Positions 36,448-45,261 of a stretch of 62,290 nt of DNA are shown one piece after another; position 1 is the stretch's first letter; each line of letters begins with the position of its first letter. The position numbers and the translations under genes were made by a program. Source of the stretch: Streptomycetaceae bacterium (GTDB lineage: Bacteria; Actinomycetota; Actinomycetes; Streptomycetales; Streptomycetaceae); NCBI GenBank assembly GCA_019243445.1, contig JAFAUH010000105.1, forward strand, positions 1 to 62,290. The letters are read 5' to 3'. Below the pieces are notes generated by a model that ran no database searches, was not told where the DNA came from, and was given only the letters and a program-made list of their open reading frames with translations.

Positions 36448-36487
36448 GAAACCATCTGAAACCATCCGAAACCATCCGAAACCATTC
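36448..36487. repeat. 10-bp tandem repeat, four copies
   Basis: GAAACCATCC-type units lie at 36448, 36458, 36468 and 36478, just after the response-regulator stop. The first and last copies differ by one base. Confidence 0.9.
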
Positions 36488-36521
36488 GGAAACCGGCTGA
36501 GGGCGGCAGAGAGAGCTCACG

Positions 36522-36527
36522 TAGCAT
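36522..36527 (+). promoter_or_regulatory. -10 box TAGCAT for the pan-nad operon
   Basis: TAGCAT would place transcription start near 36534, giving a leader of about 50 bases before GTG 36584, which has GGAAGG upstream. Confidence 0.35.
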
Positions 36528-36583
36528 TGAGCGGTAATGAACGTCCGGTACCCGTCGCGGACTGGAACGGAAGGTCCCGCTGC

Positions 36584-37498
36584 GTGAACACCTCCCGCAC
36601 CACCGAGTCCGTCAAGGACCGGCCGGCACGCCTGACCGTCGGAGTCGTCGGCGCGGGCCGTGTCGGCCCCGTGCTTGCCGCCGCGCTCCAGCTCGCCGGC
36701 CACCGCCCCGTCGCTGCGTCGGGGGTATCCGAGGCATCACGCCGCCGTGCGGAGTCGCTGCTGCCCGGAGTGCCGCTCGTCGAGCCGGACGAGGTGCTGG
36801 CCCGCGCCGAGCTCGTGCTGCTCACCGTCCCCGACGACGCACTTCCTGATCTGATCTCGGGCCTCGCCGCCACTGACGCCATCCCCCCCGGCCGACTGCT
36901 GGTCCACACCTCGGGACGGTACGGGACGTCGGTGCTGGACCCGGCGCTGCGCGCCGGCGCCCTGCCGCTGGCCCTGCACCCTGTGATGACCTTCACCGGC
37001 ACCTCGATCGACGTGCAGCGGCTCGTGGGCTGTTCGTTCGGTGTCACCGCGCCGCCGCAGCTGCGTCTTGCCGCCGAGGCGCTGGTGGTGGAGATGGGCG
37101 GCGAGCCCGAGTGGATCGAGGAGGAAGCCCGCCCGCTCTACCACGCGGCCCTCGCCATCGGCGCCAACCACCTGGTCACGCTCGTCGCCCAGTCGATGGA
37201 GCTGCTGAGCGAGGCGGGTGTGGAGACGCCCGGACGTATGCTCGCTCCGCTGCTCGGCGCCGCGCTCGACAATGCGCTGCGCTGCGGCGATCTGGCCCTG
37301 ACCGGACCCGTCTCGCGCGGCGACGCCGGCACCGTCGCCGCCCATGTGGAGGTGGTGCGCCGCCACTCGCCGCAAGTCCTCGCCAGTTATGTCGCGATGG
37401 CGCGCGCAACCGCGGACCGTGCACTCGCCGGCGGGATGTTGAAGCCAGAGCTGGCCGAGGCGCTGCTCGACGTGCTCGCCGAGGGAGGGGCCCGATGA
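36584..37498 (+). CDS. Rossmann-like/DUF2520 dehydrogenase, possible ketopantoate reductase
   Basis: This 304-residue protein has an N-terminal NAD(P)-binding motif [16 protein letters not shown] (about residue 20) and a C-terminal DUF2520 region ([19 protein letters not shown]). It overlaps panC as ATGA. Proteins of this type include PanG, which replaces PanE as ketopantoate reductase in some bacteria. The linkage to panC makes that role attractive here but it is not proven. GTG 36584 has GGAAGG nine bases upstream. Confidence 0.85.
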   Translation: MNTSRTTESVKDRPARLTVGVVGAGRVGPVLAAALQLAGHRPVAASGVSEASRRRAESLLPGVPLVEPDEVLARAELVLLTVPDDALPDLISGLAATDAIPPGRLLVHTSGRYGTSVLDPALRAGALPLALHPVMTFTGTSIDVQRLVGCSFGVTAPPQLRLAAEALVVEMGGEPEWIEEEARPLYHAALAIGANHLVTLVAQSMELLSEAGVETPGRMLAPLLGAALDNALRCGDLALTGPVSRGDAGTVAAHVEVVRRHSPQVLASYVAMARATADRALAGGMLKPELAEALLDVLAEGGAR

Positions 37499-38388
37499 CC
37501 GAGTTGCTGCGCACCGCTGGCGAACTGCGCACCGCTGGCGCACCGCACGCGGTGAGCGACGCCCCGCGCCCCCGCGGACAGCGCGCTGTTGTGATGACGA
37601 TGGGCGCGCTGCACGAGGGCCACGCCGCATTGATCCGTGCCGCCCGCCAACGGGTGGGCGAGCATGGGCATGTCGTCGTCACCCTCTTCGTCAACCCGCT
37701 GCAGTTCGGCCCGAACGAAGACCTCGACCGCTACCCTCGCACCCTCGATGCCGATGTGGAGCTCGCCGAGCGGGAGGGCGCCGACGTCGTCTTCGCGCCC
37801 TCGGTCGAGGAGGTGTACCCGGGCGGCGAGCCGCAGGTCCGGATCGCTGCGGGCCCGATGGGCGAACGGTACGAAGGCGTCTGCCGCCCCGGCCATTTCG
37901 ACGGGATGCTCACCGTTGTCGCTAAGCTCCTCCACCTCACCCGCGCCGAGATCGCCTTCTTTGGACAGAAGGATGCCCAGCAGCTCGCGCTGATCCGCCG
38001 TATGGCAGCCGACCTCAACTTCGACACCGAGATCGTCGGCGTGCCGACCGTCCGCGAGAGCGACGGGCTGGCCCTGTCCAGCCGCAACCGCTATCTGACG
38101 CCGGGGGATCGCGCGAATGCCCTCGCTCTGTCCCGCGCCCTGTTCGCCGGCCGCGACGCCCTCGCCGACGCCCCGGCCGACGGCCCCGATGCGGTACGGA
38201 AAGCGGCGCGCGCCGTCCTCGATGCGTCTCACGGTTTGGCCGTGGATTACCTTGCCCTGGTTGACCCGGCAGACTTCACCGAGGTCGCGCCCAGCCACAC
38301 CGGCCCGGCGATCCTTGCCGTTGCGGCGGAAGTCGGCACCACGCGCCTGATCGACAACATCCCGCTGCAGTTCGGAGTCGCCAGATGA
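37495..38388 (+). CDS. panC: Pantothenate synthetase
   Basis: PanC joins pantoate and beta-alanine with ATP to make pantothenate. Motifs are [10 protein letters not shown] (about 34-43), [27 protein letters not shown] and the SSRNRYL loop. It has 297 residues. Its ATG overlaps the upstream stop and its stop overlaps nadB, both as ATGA. An 18-bp tandem duplication near the N-terminus encodes the repeated [12 protein letters not shown] words. Confidence 0.96.
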   Translation: MTELLRTAGELRTAGAPHAVSDAPRPRGQRAVVMTMGALHEGHAALIRAARQRVGEHGHVVVTLFVNPLQFGPNEDLDRYPRTLDADVELAEREGADVVFAPSVEEVYPGGEPQVRIAAGPMGERYEGVCRPGHFDGMLTVVAKLLHLTRAEIAFFGQKDAQQLALIRRMAADLNFDTEIVGVPTVRESDGLALSSRNRYLTPGDRANALALSRALFAGRDALADAPADGPDAVRKAARAVLDASHGLAVDYLALVDPADFTEVAPSHTGPAILAVAAEVGTTRLIDNIPLQFGVAR

Positions 38389-40229
38389 ACGCCACCGCCG
38401 TCGGCACCACCGGCCACACCGGTATAGGACCGCACACCGGCATACGGCTGCTCGCACCCGCCCCTGGCTGGGCCATCGAGGCCGATGTGGTTGTCGTAGG
38501 CTCCGGTGTCGCCGGCCTGACGGCGGCGCTGCGCTGCGCGGCCTCGGGTGCCAAGGTCACCGTCGTCACCAAGGCGAAGCTTGACGACGGCTCGACCCGC
38601 TGGGCACAGGGCGGCATAGCGGCGGCGCTCGGCGACGGCGACAGCCCGCAGCAGCATCTCGACGACACGCTGGTTGCGGGAGCTGGGCTGTGCGACGAAA
38701 ACGCGGTGCGCACCCTTGTCACCGAAGGCCCGGATGCCGTACGTCGCTTGATCGTCTCCGGCGCGCGCTTCGATACCTCCGAGGTGACCGGCGAGATCTT
38801 GCTGACCCGTGAGGGCGGCCACCACCGCAGTCGTATCGCGCACGCGGGCGGCGACGCGACCGGCGCCGAGGTCTCTCGTGCGCTTGTCGACGCTGTACGG
38901 CAGGCCGACATCGAAACCGTCGAAAACGCCCTCGTCCTCGATCTGCTCACCGACGCCGAAGGCCGCACTGCGGGTGTCTCCTTGCATGTCATGGGGGAAG
39001 GTCGGCGCGACGGAGTCGGCGCCGTGCACGCCAGGGCGGTCGTGCTCGCCACCGGCGGTATGGGCCAGGTCTTCTCTGCCACCACCAACCCGGCCGTCTC
39101 GACCGGCGACGGCGTTGCGCTTGCGCTGCGCGCCGGAGCCGAGGTGAGCGACTTGGAGTTCGTGCAGTTCCACCCGACCGTGTTGTGGCTCGGCCCGGAC
39201 GCCGAGGGCCAGCAGCCACTGGTTTCCGAGGCAGTACGGGGCGAGGGCGCGTATCTCGTCGACGCCGACGGGGTGCGGTTCATGCAAGGGCAGCACGAAC
39301 TGGCCGAGTTGGCACCGCGCGACATCGTCGCCAAAGGCATCATGCGTCGCATGCAGGAGACCGGCGCCGCCCATATGTATCTCGACGCCCGCCACTTCGG
39401 CGCCAAGATGTGGGAGCGACGCTTCCCGACGATCCTCGCCGCCTGCCGCGCCCACGGCATCGATCCGGTCACCGAGCCCATCCCGGTCGCGCCCGCCGCA
39501 CACTACGCGTCCGGCGGCGTACGCACGGATCTGTGCGGCCGTACCACTGTTCCCGGCCTGTATGCATGCGGCGAAGTCGCGTGCACCGGCGTGCACGGCG
39601 CGAACCGGCTCGCCTCCAACTCCCTGCTCGAAGGCCTGGTGTTCGCCGAGCGCATCGCTGAGTGCATCGCCGAGGAGATCGCCGCGAGCCCGACCCGCTC
39701 AGACCGACCGCGAACCCCCGTCACCTCCGCTCACCCGTCGCCCGCCACCACCCTTTCAACAGAGCGCTTCGCGCCGCACCCCTTGATTGCTCCGTCTCGC
39801 GACCCGCTGCTCGAACCCGCCACGCGTTATGAGATTCAGCGGATCATGACCGAGGGCGCCGGCGTGCTGCGCAGCGCCGAGAGCCTGGAACGCGCGGGCA
39901 CAGCCCTGCAGCGCATCCACGATCAGGCGGTCGAGGACCTGGAGCGCGACGAGAAGACCGCGGAGCCGTGCGTGGAAAGCTGGGAGGCCACCAACCTCTG
40001 CCTGGTCAGCCGGGTATTGATCGCCGCCGCGCGGCGCCGCGAGGAGACCCGCGGCTGCCACTGGCGCGAGGACCGTCCGCTGCGCGACGACGCCAACTGG
40101 CGGCGCCACCTCGTCGTCCGTCTCACGCCGGAGCGCACGCTCTCCGTCGACACAACGGACACCACTGCGTTTGCTTCCACCACCCACATTCCCCTTGCTC
40201 CCCCCATCCACCTGGAGGACCGACCGTGA
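38385..40229 (+). CDS. nadB: L-aspartate oxidase
   Basis: NadB is an FAD enzyme that oxidises L-aspartate to iminoaspartate, the first step of de novo NAD synthesis. The FAD-binding motif [15 protein letters not shown] lies near residue 35, with [26 protein letters not shown] and [19 protein letters not shown]. It has 614 residues, with a Thr/Gly-rich N-terminus and a low-complexity insert (about 455-480). It overlaps panC and nadC. Its usual partner nadA is not in this window. Confidence 0.96.
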   Translation: MNATAVGTTGHTGIGPHTGIRLLAPAPGWAIEADVVVVGSGVAGLTAALRCAASGAKVTVVTKAKLDDGSTRWAQGGIAAALGDGDSPQQHLDDTLVAGAGLCDENAVRTLVTEGPDAVRRLIVSGARFDTSEVTGEILLTREGGHHRSRIAHAGGDATGAEVSRALVDAVRQADIETVENALVLDLLTDAEGRTAGVSLHVMGEGRRDGVGAVHARAVVLATGGMGQVFSATTNPAVSTGDGVALALRAGAEVSDLEFVQFHPTVLWLGPDAEGQQPLVSEAVRGEGAYLVDADGVRFMQGQHELAELAPRDIVAKGIMRRMQETGAAHMYLDARHFGAKMWERRFPTILAACRAHGIDPVTEPIPVAPAAHYASGGVRTDLCGRTTVPGLYACGEVACTGVHGANRLASNSLLEGLVFAERIAECIAEEIAASPTRSDRPRTPVTSAHPSPATTLSTERFAPHPLIAPSRDPLLEPATRYEIQRIMTEGAGVLRSAESLERAGTALQRIHDQAVEDLERDEKTAEPCVESWEATNLCLVSRVLIAAARRREETRGCHWREDRPLRDDANWRRHLVVRLTPERTLSVDTTDTTAFASTTHIPLAPPIHLEDRP

Positions 40230-41251
40230 GCAACCCCGACCTTCTCCTCCTGCAGATCGGCCGCCCGGGCCAGAGGCCTGCGGCCGCGCCCGCGGGCGGC
40301 GGCTGCGGTGACAGCTGCGGCTGCGATGCCGGTGGCGAGGGGTACGAGGTGGACCCACTGGAGTGCGGCCTCGACCCGGACCTCGCCGGACTGCTTGCCG
40401 AGGCCGGGCTCGACCCCGTCCAGGTCGAGGACATCGCGCACATGGCGATCGAGGAGGACCTCGACCACGGCGTGGACGTGACGACCGTCGCGACCGTGCC
40501 CGAAGACGCCGTCTGTGTGGGCGACTTCACCGCACGCGAACCCGGCACCGTGGCCGGCCTGCGGATCGCCGAGGCAGTCCTGTCCGTCGTGTGCACCGAC
40601 GAGTTCGAGGTGGAACGGCTCGTCGAGGACGGTGAACGCGTCGAGGCAGGCCAAGTGCTGCTGAGCGTCCGTACCCGCACCCGCGATCTGCTCACCGCCG
40701 AGCGCAGCGCGCTCAACCTGCTTTGCCACCTGTCCGGCATCGCCACCGCCACCCGCGCGTGGGCCGACGTACTCGAAGGCAGCAAGGCGAAGGTGCGTGA
40801 CTCCCGCAAGACCACACCCGGACTGCGTGCGCTGGAGAAGTACGCGGTGCGCTGCGGCGGAGGCGTCAACCACCGCATGTCGTTGTCGGATGCGGCCCTG
40901 GTCAAGGACAACCACGTGGTCGCGGCCGGAGGTGTCGCTGCGGCATTCCGCGCCGTGCGCGAGGAATTCCCCGATCTGCCCATCGAAATCGAAGTCGACA
41001 CCCTCCATCAGCTGCGTGAAGTCCTCGACGCCGGGGCTGACTTGATCCTGCTCGACAACTTCACCCCGGCCGAGACCGAGGAGGCCGTGGCGATCGTCGC
41101 CGGGCGCGCCCTGTTGGAGTCCTCCGGCCGGCTGACGCTGGAGGTGGCCCGCGCCTATGCCGAGACCGGCGTGGACTACCTCTCGGTCGGCGCGCTCACC
41201 CACTCCTCCCGAATCCTCGACATCGGTCTCGACCTCAGGTCGGAGGGCTGA
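40226..41251 (+). CDS. nadC: Nicotinate-nucleotide pyrophosphorylase (carboxylating)
   Basis: NadC turns quinolinate and PRPP into nicotinate mononucleotide. Conserved motifs are EDLDHGVDVTT, KVRDSRKTTPGLRALEKYAV and NHRMSLSDAALVKDNH. It has 341 residues. The first 50 residues are an extension carrying GGCGDSCGCD, a cysteine cluster not needed for the known fold. GTG 40226 overlaps the nadB stop as GTGA, with GGAGG upstream. Confidence 0.96.
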   Translation: MSNPDLLLLQIGRPGQRPAAAPAGGGCGDSCGCDAGGEGYEVDPLECGLDPDLAGLLAEAGLDPVQVEDIAHMAIEEDLDHGVDVTTVATVPEDAVCVGDFTAREPGTVAGLRIAEAVLSVVCTDEFEVERLVEDGERVEAGQVLLSVRTRTRDLLTAERSALNLLCHLSGIATATRAWADVLEGSKAKVRDSRKTTPGLRALEKYAVRCGGGVNHRMSLSDAALVKDNHVVAAGGVAAAFRAVREEFPDLPIEIEVDTLHQLREVLDAGADLILLDNFTPAETEEAVAIVAGRALLESSGRLTLEVARAYAETGVDYLSVGALTHSSRILDIGLDLRSEG

Positions 41252-41258
41252 TCCGGCC

Positions 41259-42056
41259 ATGCTGCTCACCATCGACGTCGGCAACACCCACACCGTCCTC
41301 GGCCTGTTCGACGGCGAGGAGATCGTCGAACACTGGCGCATCTCCACCGATGCGCGACGCACCGCCGACGAACTGGCGGTCCTGCTTCAGGGCTTGATGG
41401 GCATGCACCCATTGCTCGGCGAGGAACTGGGCGACGGCATCGACGGCATCTCGATCTGTTCAACCGTGCCGTCGGTGCTGCATGAATTGCGCGAGGTGAC
41501 CCGCCGCTACTACGGGGATGTGCCGGCGGTCCTCGTCGAGCCGGGAATCAAGACGGGCGTGCCCATCTTGATGGACAACCCCAAGGAGGTCGGCGCCGAC
41601 CGCATCATCAACTCCCTCGCCGCCGTCCACCTGTACGGGGGGCCGTGCATCGTCGTCGACTTCGGCACCGCCACCACCTTCGACGCGGTCTCGGCGCGTG
41701 GTGAATACGTGGGCGGTGCGATTGCGCCCGGTATCGAGATCTCCGTCGATGCGCTCGGTGTGCGCGGTGCGCAGCTGCGCAAGATCGAGCTGGCGCGGCC
41801 GCGCAGTGTTGTTGGCAAAAACACCGTCGAGGCGATGCAATCCGGCATCCTGTACGGCTTTGCGGGGCAAGCCGACGGCATCGGCGAGCGGATGGCGCGC
41901 GAGCTGGCGGATGACCCGGACGACGTCACCGTAATCGCGACCGGCGGACTCGCGCCGCTGGTGCTCGGCGAATCGGCCGTGATCGATTACCACGAGCCAT
42001 GGTTGACCCTTATCGGGCTCCGGTTGGTGTACGAGCGGAATGTCACTACGTCCTGA
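41259..42056 (+). CDS. coaX: Type III pantothenate kinase
   Basis: CoaX phosphorylates pantothenate, the first step of coenzyme A synthesis, linking to panC in the same operon. Motifs are TIDVGNTHTVLGLFDG (phosphate loop), GADRIINSLAA, VDFGTATTFDAV and GAIAPGIEIS. It has 265 residues. It lies 7 bp after nadC, with GGAGGG eleven bases before the ATG. Confidence 0.96.
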   Translation: MLLTIDVGNTHTVLGLFDGEEIVEHWRISTDARRTADELAVLLQGLMGMHPLLGEELGDGIDGISICSTVPSVLHELREVTRRYYGDVPAVLVEPGIKTGVPILMDNPKEVGADRIINSLAAVHLYGGPCIVVDFGTATTFDAVSARGEYVGGAIAPGIEISVDALGVRGAQLRKIELARPRSVVGKNTVEAMQSGILYGFAGQADGIGERMARELADDPDDVTVIATGGLAPLVLGESAVIDYHEPWLTLIGLRLVYERNVTTS

Positions 42057-42161
42057 CTACCCGACATGTCCTGACTAAGGGCCTCCGGCAGTAGGGCGCG
42101 CATCCAGCCAATCCGACCCGCCCGACATGTCGGAATACGCGATGCTTGTCCGTTTAGTGCG

Positions 42162-42167
42162 TAAAGT
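42162..42167 (+). promoter_or_regulatory. -10 box TAAAGT, leaderless start
   Basis: TAAAGT is six bases before ATG 42174, and no ribosome site lies between them. Confidence 0.45.
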
Positions 42168-42173
42168 TGTTCC

Positions 42174-42998
42174 ATGCCCACGCCACACGGTTCCCGAGGG
42201 GGCATGGCGTTCAGCGCGGACGAGCTGCGTGTGCTCCGGCGCGCCCTCGCCGAGGCCCTCGTCACAGCACCCGACACCATGCCCGTCCCGGACCGGACGG
42301 GCCACGTCCCTGGCCGCCGCCGTGAGGTGACGGAAGTCCAGGAGTATCTGCGGCTTGCCGAGTCCGTGGAGGAGGCGGTGCGCGAGGGGGGCCGACTGCG
42401 GTCCTTTCTCCTCGCTGACCTCTCTCTTTACCGCGATGCGCTGCCCGGCACGGCCGCCGACTATCTGGAGCGGCTCGCCGAAGCGCTCGACGCAGGCTAT
42501 CTGCCGACGCCCGAGGACCTTGCGGCGCTACGTGGCCTGAGCCGCCTGCAGTGCACGCCCACCGAGTCCTCTCGCAGGGAGGAGATGCGGCGCCGCTGCG
42601 AGGACCTCGCCGAGCGGGCGGTCCGCGCCAAGCTCGAAGGTCGCACCCCCCGCACCGGGCCGCAGATCGCCGCCCGCGCACGGCTGCTCGCGCTCCGCGG
42701 CGGCCGAGCCTCCAGGAGGGATGCGCTGGACGTCCTCATTCCCATTCCGGCCTCCGCAGAGGGTACGCCCCCGAAGAAGCCCGGCACCTCAAGCCCCGAA
42801 CCCAAGCCGAAGCAGCCGGAACGGGCTCCGGAGCAATCCCCCGGGGAGAACCCGAAGCCCGCCCCCAGCCGACAGCCGGGTCGAGAGCCGGCCAAGGAGC
42901 CGGAGCGGGAGCGGCGGGTGCCGACACCCGCCGAGATCTGGCCGCCCCGCCGCCGTCCGGTGCCGCCACCGGCGCAGCAAAGGCGGGCAATCGGCTGA
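42174..42998 (+). CDS. Conserved hypothetical protein with Pro-rich tail
   Basis: This is a 274-residue protein. The N-terminal 170 residues are helical and charged (FSADELRVLRRALAEAL; VQEYLRLAESVEEAV), with KLEGRTPRTGPQIAARARLL closing the domain. The C-terminal 90 residues are a Pro/Lys/Glu-rich linker with no fold. I recognise it only as a hypothetical that I believe is conserved in this neighbourhood in streptomycetes. The start is supported by the TAAAGT box; ATG 42204 is an alternative. Confidence 0.75.
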   Translation: MPTPHGSRGGMAFSADELRVLRRALAEALVTAPDTMPVPDRTGHVPGRRREVTEVQEYLRLAESVEEAVREGGRLRSFLLADLSLYRDALPGTAADYLERLAEALDAGYLPTPEDLAALRGLSRLQCTPTESSRREEMRRRCEDLAERAVRAKLEGRTPRTGPQIAARARLLALRGGRASRRDALDVLIPIPASAEGTPPKKPGTSSPEPKPKQPERAPEQSPGENPKPAPSRQPGREPAKEPERERRVPTPAEIWPPRRRPVPPPAQQRRAIG

Positions 42999-43047
42999 CC
43001 TCTTGGCTCTCTCGTTGGGCGGCCCGTTCACGCAACCCCTCATCACC

Positions 43048-43083
43048 TCATCCTGGTGCATCACTTCATCCCGGTGCATCGCT
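43048..43083. repeat. 18-bp tandem repeat, two copies
   Basis: TCATCCTGGTGCATCACT is followed by a copy with two mismatches, in the interval after the Pro-rich hypothetical gene. Confidence 0.8.
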
Positions 43084-43111
43084 GGCTGCCCGCCTACTTC
43101 AGTCGGCTGAT

Positions 43112-43139
43112 GTCAGCAATTCCTCAGGGAATTACTGAC
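43112..43139. terminator. Imperfect hairpin
   Basis: GTCAG and AATTCC pair with GGAATT and CTGAC, with one mismatch between the two stem parts. It may be a terminator for the Pro-rich hypothetical gene. Confidence 0.4.
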
Positions 43140-43291
43140 GGCGTCCCGGGGGCAGACACCCATGCGCCGTTGCGCCCCTCTGTCAAAACAAGGCGGTAGA
43201 CGCGGCTACTCTTAAGAGGGCTGGCATAGCGGGCCGGCATGAGCCGAGAGCTGAGAGAGCCGGGAGAGCCGGGAGAAGGAGTGAGGCGATC

Positions 43292-43495
43292 GTGGACTAC
43301 GTCTCCGCGCTTGTGCCGCCCCTCGTGATGGCGGTGGCCTTCACCGCCCTCGTCGTGACCTTGATCAAAAGCCAGGGCGGCCCCAACAAGGCCAAGGAGG
43401 ACGCGGCCGTCGACGCCGCCTGCGCTCGTGCCGAGGCTGTCCGTCAGGCCGCGGCTCCCGCAGGCATCGGCGCCTCAGAGGAGCCCGAAGGCTGA
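43292..43495 (+). CDS. Small single-pass membrane protein
   Basis: This 67-residue protein has one N-terminal membrane helix (LVPPLVMAVAFTALVVTLI) followed by a charged Ala/Glu-rich cytoplasmic-type tail. A GTG start follows a purine-rich GGAGAAGGAG stretch, somewhat far upstream. Its function is unknown. It is 40 bp from the BlaI-like gene. Confidence 0.6.
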   Translation: MDYVSALVPPLVMAVAFTALVVTLIKSQGGPNKAKEDAAVDAACARAEAVRQAAAPAGIGASEEPEG

Positions 43496-43523
43496 TAAAA
43501 GCCGCATTCGTTGCTTTTGCCAC

Positions 43524-43529
43524 TAGTAT
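43524..43529 (+). promoter_or_regulatory. -10 box TAGTAT, leaderless start of the second BlaI-like gene
   Basis: TAGTAT lies six bases before GTG 43536, and there is no ribosome site. Confidence 0.55.
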
Positions 43530-43535
43530 TCGGGT

Positions 43536-43961
43536 GTGGTGCGGCGATTGGGAGATCTCGAAGACGCGGTCATGACTCGGGTGTGGCAGTGGAACCGCCC
43601 GGTGACTGTGCGAGAAGTGCTTGAGGACCTGCAGCAGGAGCGGTCTATCGCCTACACAACCGTGATGACGGTAATGGACAACCTGCATCAGAAGGGCTGG
43701 CTGCGTCGAGAACACGAAGGCCGCGCCTATCGTTATGAGGCTGTTTCCACTCGCGCCGCGTACTCAGCCGCACTGATGCACGAAGCATGGGCGGCAAGCG
43801 ACAACCCGGCCGCCGCTCTTGTGCAGTTCTTCAGCATGATGTCGCCGGAACAACGTGAAGCCTTGCGGGACGCTTCACGGATCGTGCAGCCGGAAGAGCC
43901 ACCCGGTCAAAGTGGAGATCCTGGTGAACCCGCTGCACCCGACGAACCCGGTGGGCGATAG
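43536..43961 (+). CDS. BlaI/MecI/CopY family regulator (second copy)
   Basis: This 141-residue winged-helix protein has LGDLEDAVMTRVWQWNRPVTVREVL and YTTVMTVMDNLHQKGWL, diagnostic of the family. The C-terminal tail (QPEEPPGQSGDPGEP) is Pro/Glu-rich and disordered. Unlike the first copy at 9194-9577 it has no M56 peptidase neighbour, so its signal must come from elsewhere. Its mRNA is probably leaderless. Confidence 0.9.
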   Translation: MVRRLGDLEDAVMTRVWQWNRPVTVREVLEDLQQERSIAYTTVMTVMDNLHQKGWLRREHEGRAYRYEAVSTRAAYSAALMHEAWAASDNPAAALVQFFSMMSPEQREALRDASRIVQPEEPPGQSGDPGEPAAPDEPGGR

Positions 43962-43964
43962 CGT
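43959..43964 (+). promoter_or_regulatory. -10 box TAGCGT, possible leaderless start of the GNAT gene
   Basis: TAGCGT overlaps the stop of the BlaI-like gene and lies six bases before ATG 43971. Confidence 0.4.
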
Positions 43965-43970
43965 CCCCTC

Positions 43971-44489
43971 ATGTCTTTCGCATCAAATGCAGTCACTGTC
44001 AGACGTGCCAGGACGAGCGATGTACCGGCAGTTCGCCGACTGCTCGACGGCTATGCGCGCGACCGTATCCTCCTCGACAAGCCGACGGTGACGCTTTACG
44101 AGGACATCCAGGAGTTCTGGGTCGCAGAACAGGACACGGATGCGGAAGTCGTCGGCTGTGGTGCTCTTCATGTCATGTGGGAAGACCTTGCGGAGGTACG
44201 GACGTTGGCAGTCCGTCCTGACCTGCATGGCAAGGGCGTCGGACATCAGCTGCTCACCAAGCTGCTGCAGACCGCGCGCTGGCTCGGCGTGCAGCGCATT
44301 TTCTGTCTTACCTTCGAAGTCGGCTTCTTCGCGAAGCATGGCTTCGTAGAGATCGGTGAGACTCCAGTGGACCGAGATGTCTACAGCGAGCTCCTTCGTT
44401 CCTATGACGAGGGTGTCGCGGAGTTCCTCGGTCTCGAACGCGTGAAGCCGAACACTCTCGGCAACAGCAGGATGCTCTTGCATCTGTGA
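43971..44489 (+). CDS. argA: GNAT acetyltransferase, likely N-acetylglutamate synthase
   Basis: This 172-residue single-domain GNAT has the acetyl-CoA loop VRPDLHGKGVGHQLL and an actinobacterial ArgA-like pattern (VGCGALHVMWEDLAEVRTLAV; FEVGFFAKHGFVEIG). It would acetylate glutamate at the start of arginine synthesis. The family assignment is good, the exact substrate inferred. It starts 9 bp after the BlaI-like stop. Confidence 0.85.
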   Translation: MSFASNAVTVRRARTSDVPAVRRLLDGYARDRILLDKPTVTLYEDIQEFWVAEQDTDAEVVGCGALHVMWEDLAEVRTLAVRPDLHGKGVGHQLLTKLLQTARWLGVQRIFCLTFEVGFFAKHGFVEIGETPVDRDVYSELLRSYDEGVAEFLGLERVKPNTLGNSRMLLHL

Positions 44490-44668
44490 ACCACGGGTAT
44501 GTGTGAACAGTATGTCCGATACGCGCACTCCGGAAGGTGGGAGTGCCGTACTGGTGCACGGCTTCCCTCTGGTCGGGGGTTTGTGTTTTTCGTGGAAAAG
44601 CGGTTTCCTTTTACCCGTACTGCTTTATCCCGGGGTCTCCCCGGACCATATCGATGAAAGGGAAGCCC

Positions 44669-45013
44669 GTGGCACAGAAGGTCCAGGTCCTTCTCGTTGA
44701 CGACATCACCGGCGGCGAGGCCGACGAGACCGTAACGTTTGCCCTCGACGGTGCTACGTACGAGATCGACCTCACCACGGAAAACGCGGACAAGCTCCGC
44801 GGCCTACTCGCCGACTACGTCGAGGCCGGTCGCCGTACCGGTGGCCGCAGCTCCCGAGGCCGTGGCCGGGCGGCCCGTAGTGCCACTTCCGTCGCCACAG
44901 GCCCGGACACCGCCAAGGTCCGTTCCTGGGCGAAGGAGAGCGGCTACGAGGTCAATGACCGTGGCCGCGTCCCGGTCTCCATTCGCGAGGCATACGAGAA
45001 GGCGCACGCCTGA
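44669..45013 (+). CDS. lsr2: Nucleoid-associated silencer Lsr2
   Basis: Lsr2 is the actinobacterial H-NS analogue that binds AT-rich DNA and silences acquired genes. This 114-residue protein has an N-terminal dimerisation domain (VQVLLVDDITGGEADETVTF) and a C-terminal DNA-binding domain (VRSWAKESGYEVNDRGRVP, with the RGR AT-hook-like motif). Its GTG start follows AAAGGGAAG. An AT-rich stretch lies just upstream (about 44578-44632). Confidence 0.96.
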   Translation: MAQKVQVLLVDDITGGEADETVTFALDGATYEIDLTTENADKLRGLLADYVEAGRRTGGRSSRGRGRAARSATSVATGPDTAKVRSWAKESGYEVNDRGRVPVSIREAYEKAHA

Positions 45014-45261
45014 TCCAACGGATTACGCCGCCCCGACGGATCCGATGACGGCGTCGGCATATGCGCCGACGTTCCACATGCCGGGAAGAGCCGGGCACGG
45101 TGGCACTCGGTCGCGAGCGCGCCGAGCAGCGGCGCCAGGCCTACGGGCCTGTGCGCGCAACTCTGGCTGCCCCCCTGGAGCTGGACCAGGCGAGCACAGG
45201 CAGCATCGGTTTCACCTCGTGTCCTGGCCGGGGAGGCCGCAGCCAGACCGGCCATCGCCGG

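Noticed and set aside
42061-42133. Two CCGACATGTC words, one a full palindrome at 42122-42133, considered as an operator
   Set aside because: Only one copy is complete, it matches no regulator motif I know, and chance occurrence is likely at this GC content.
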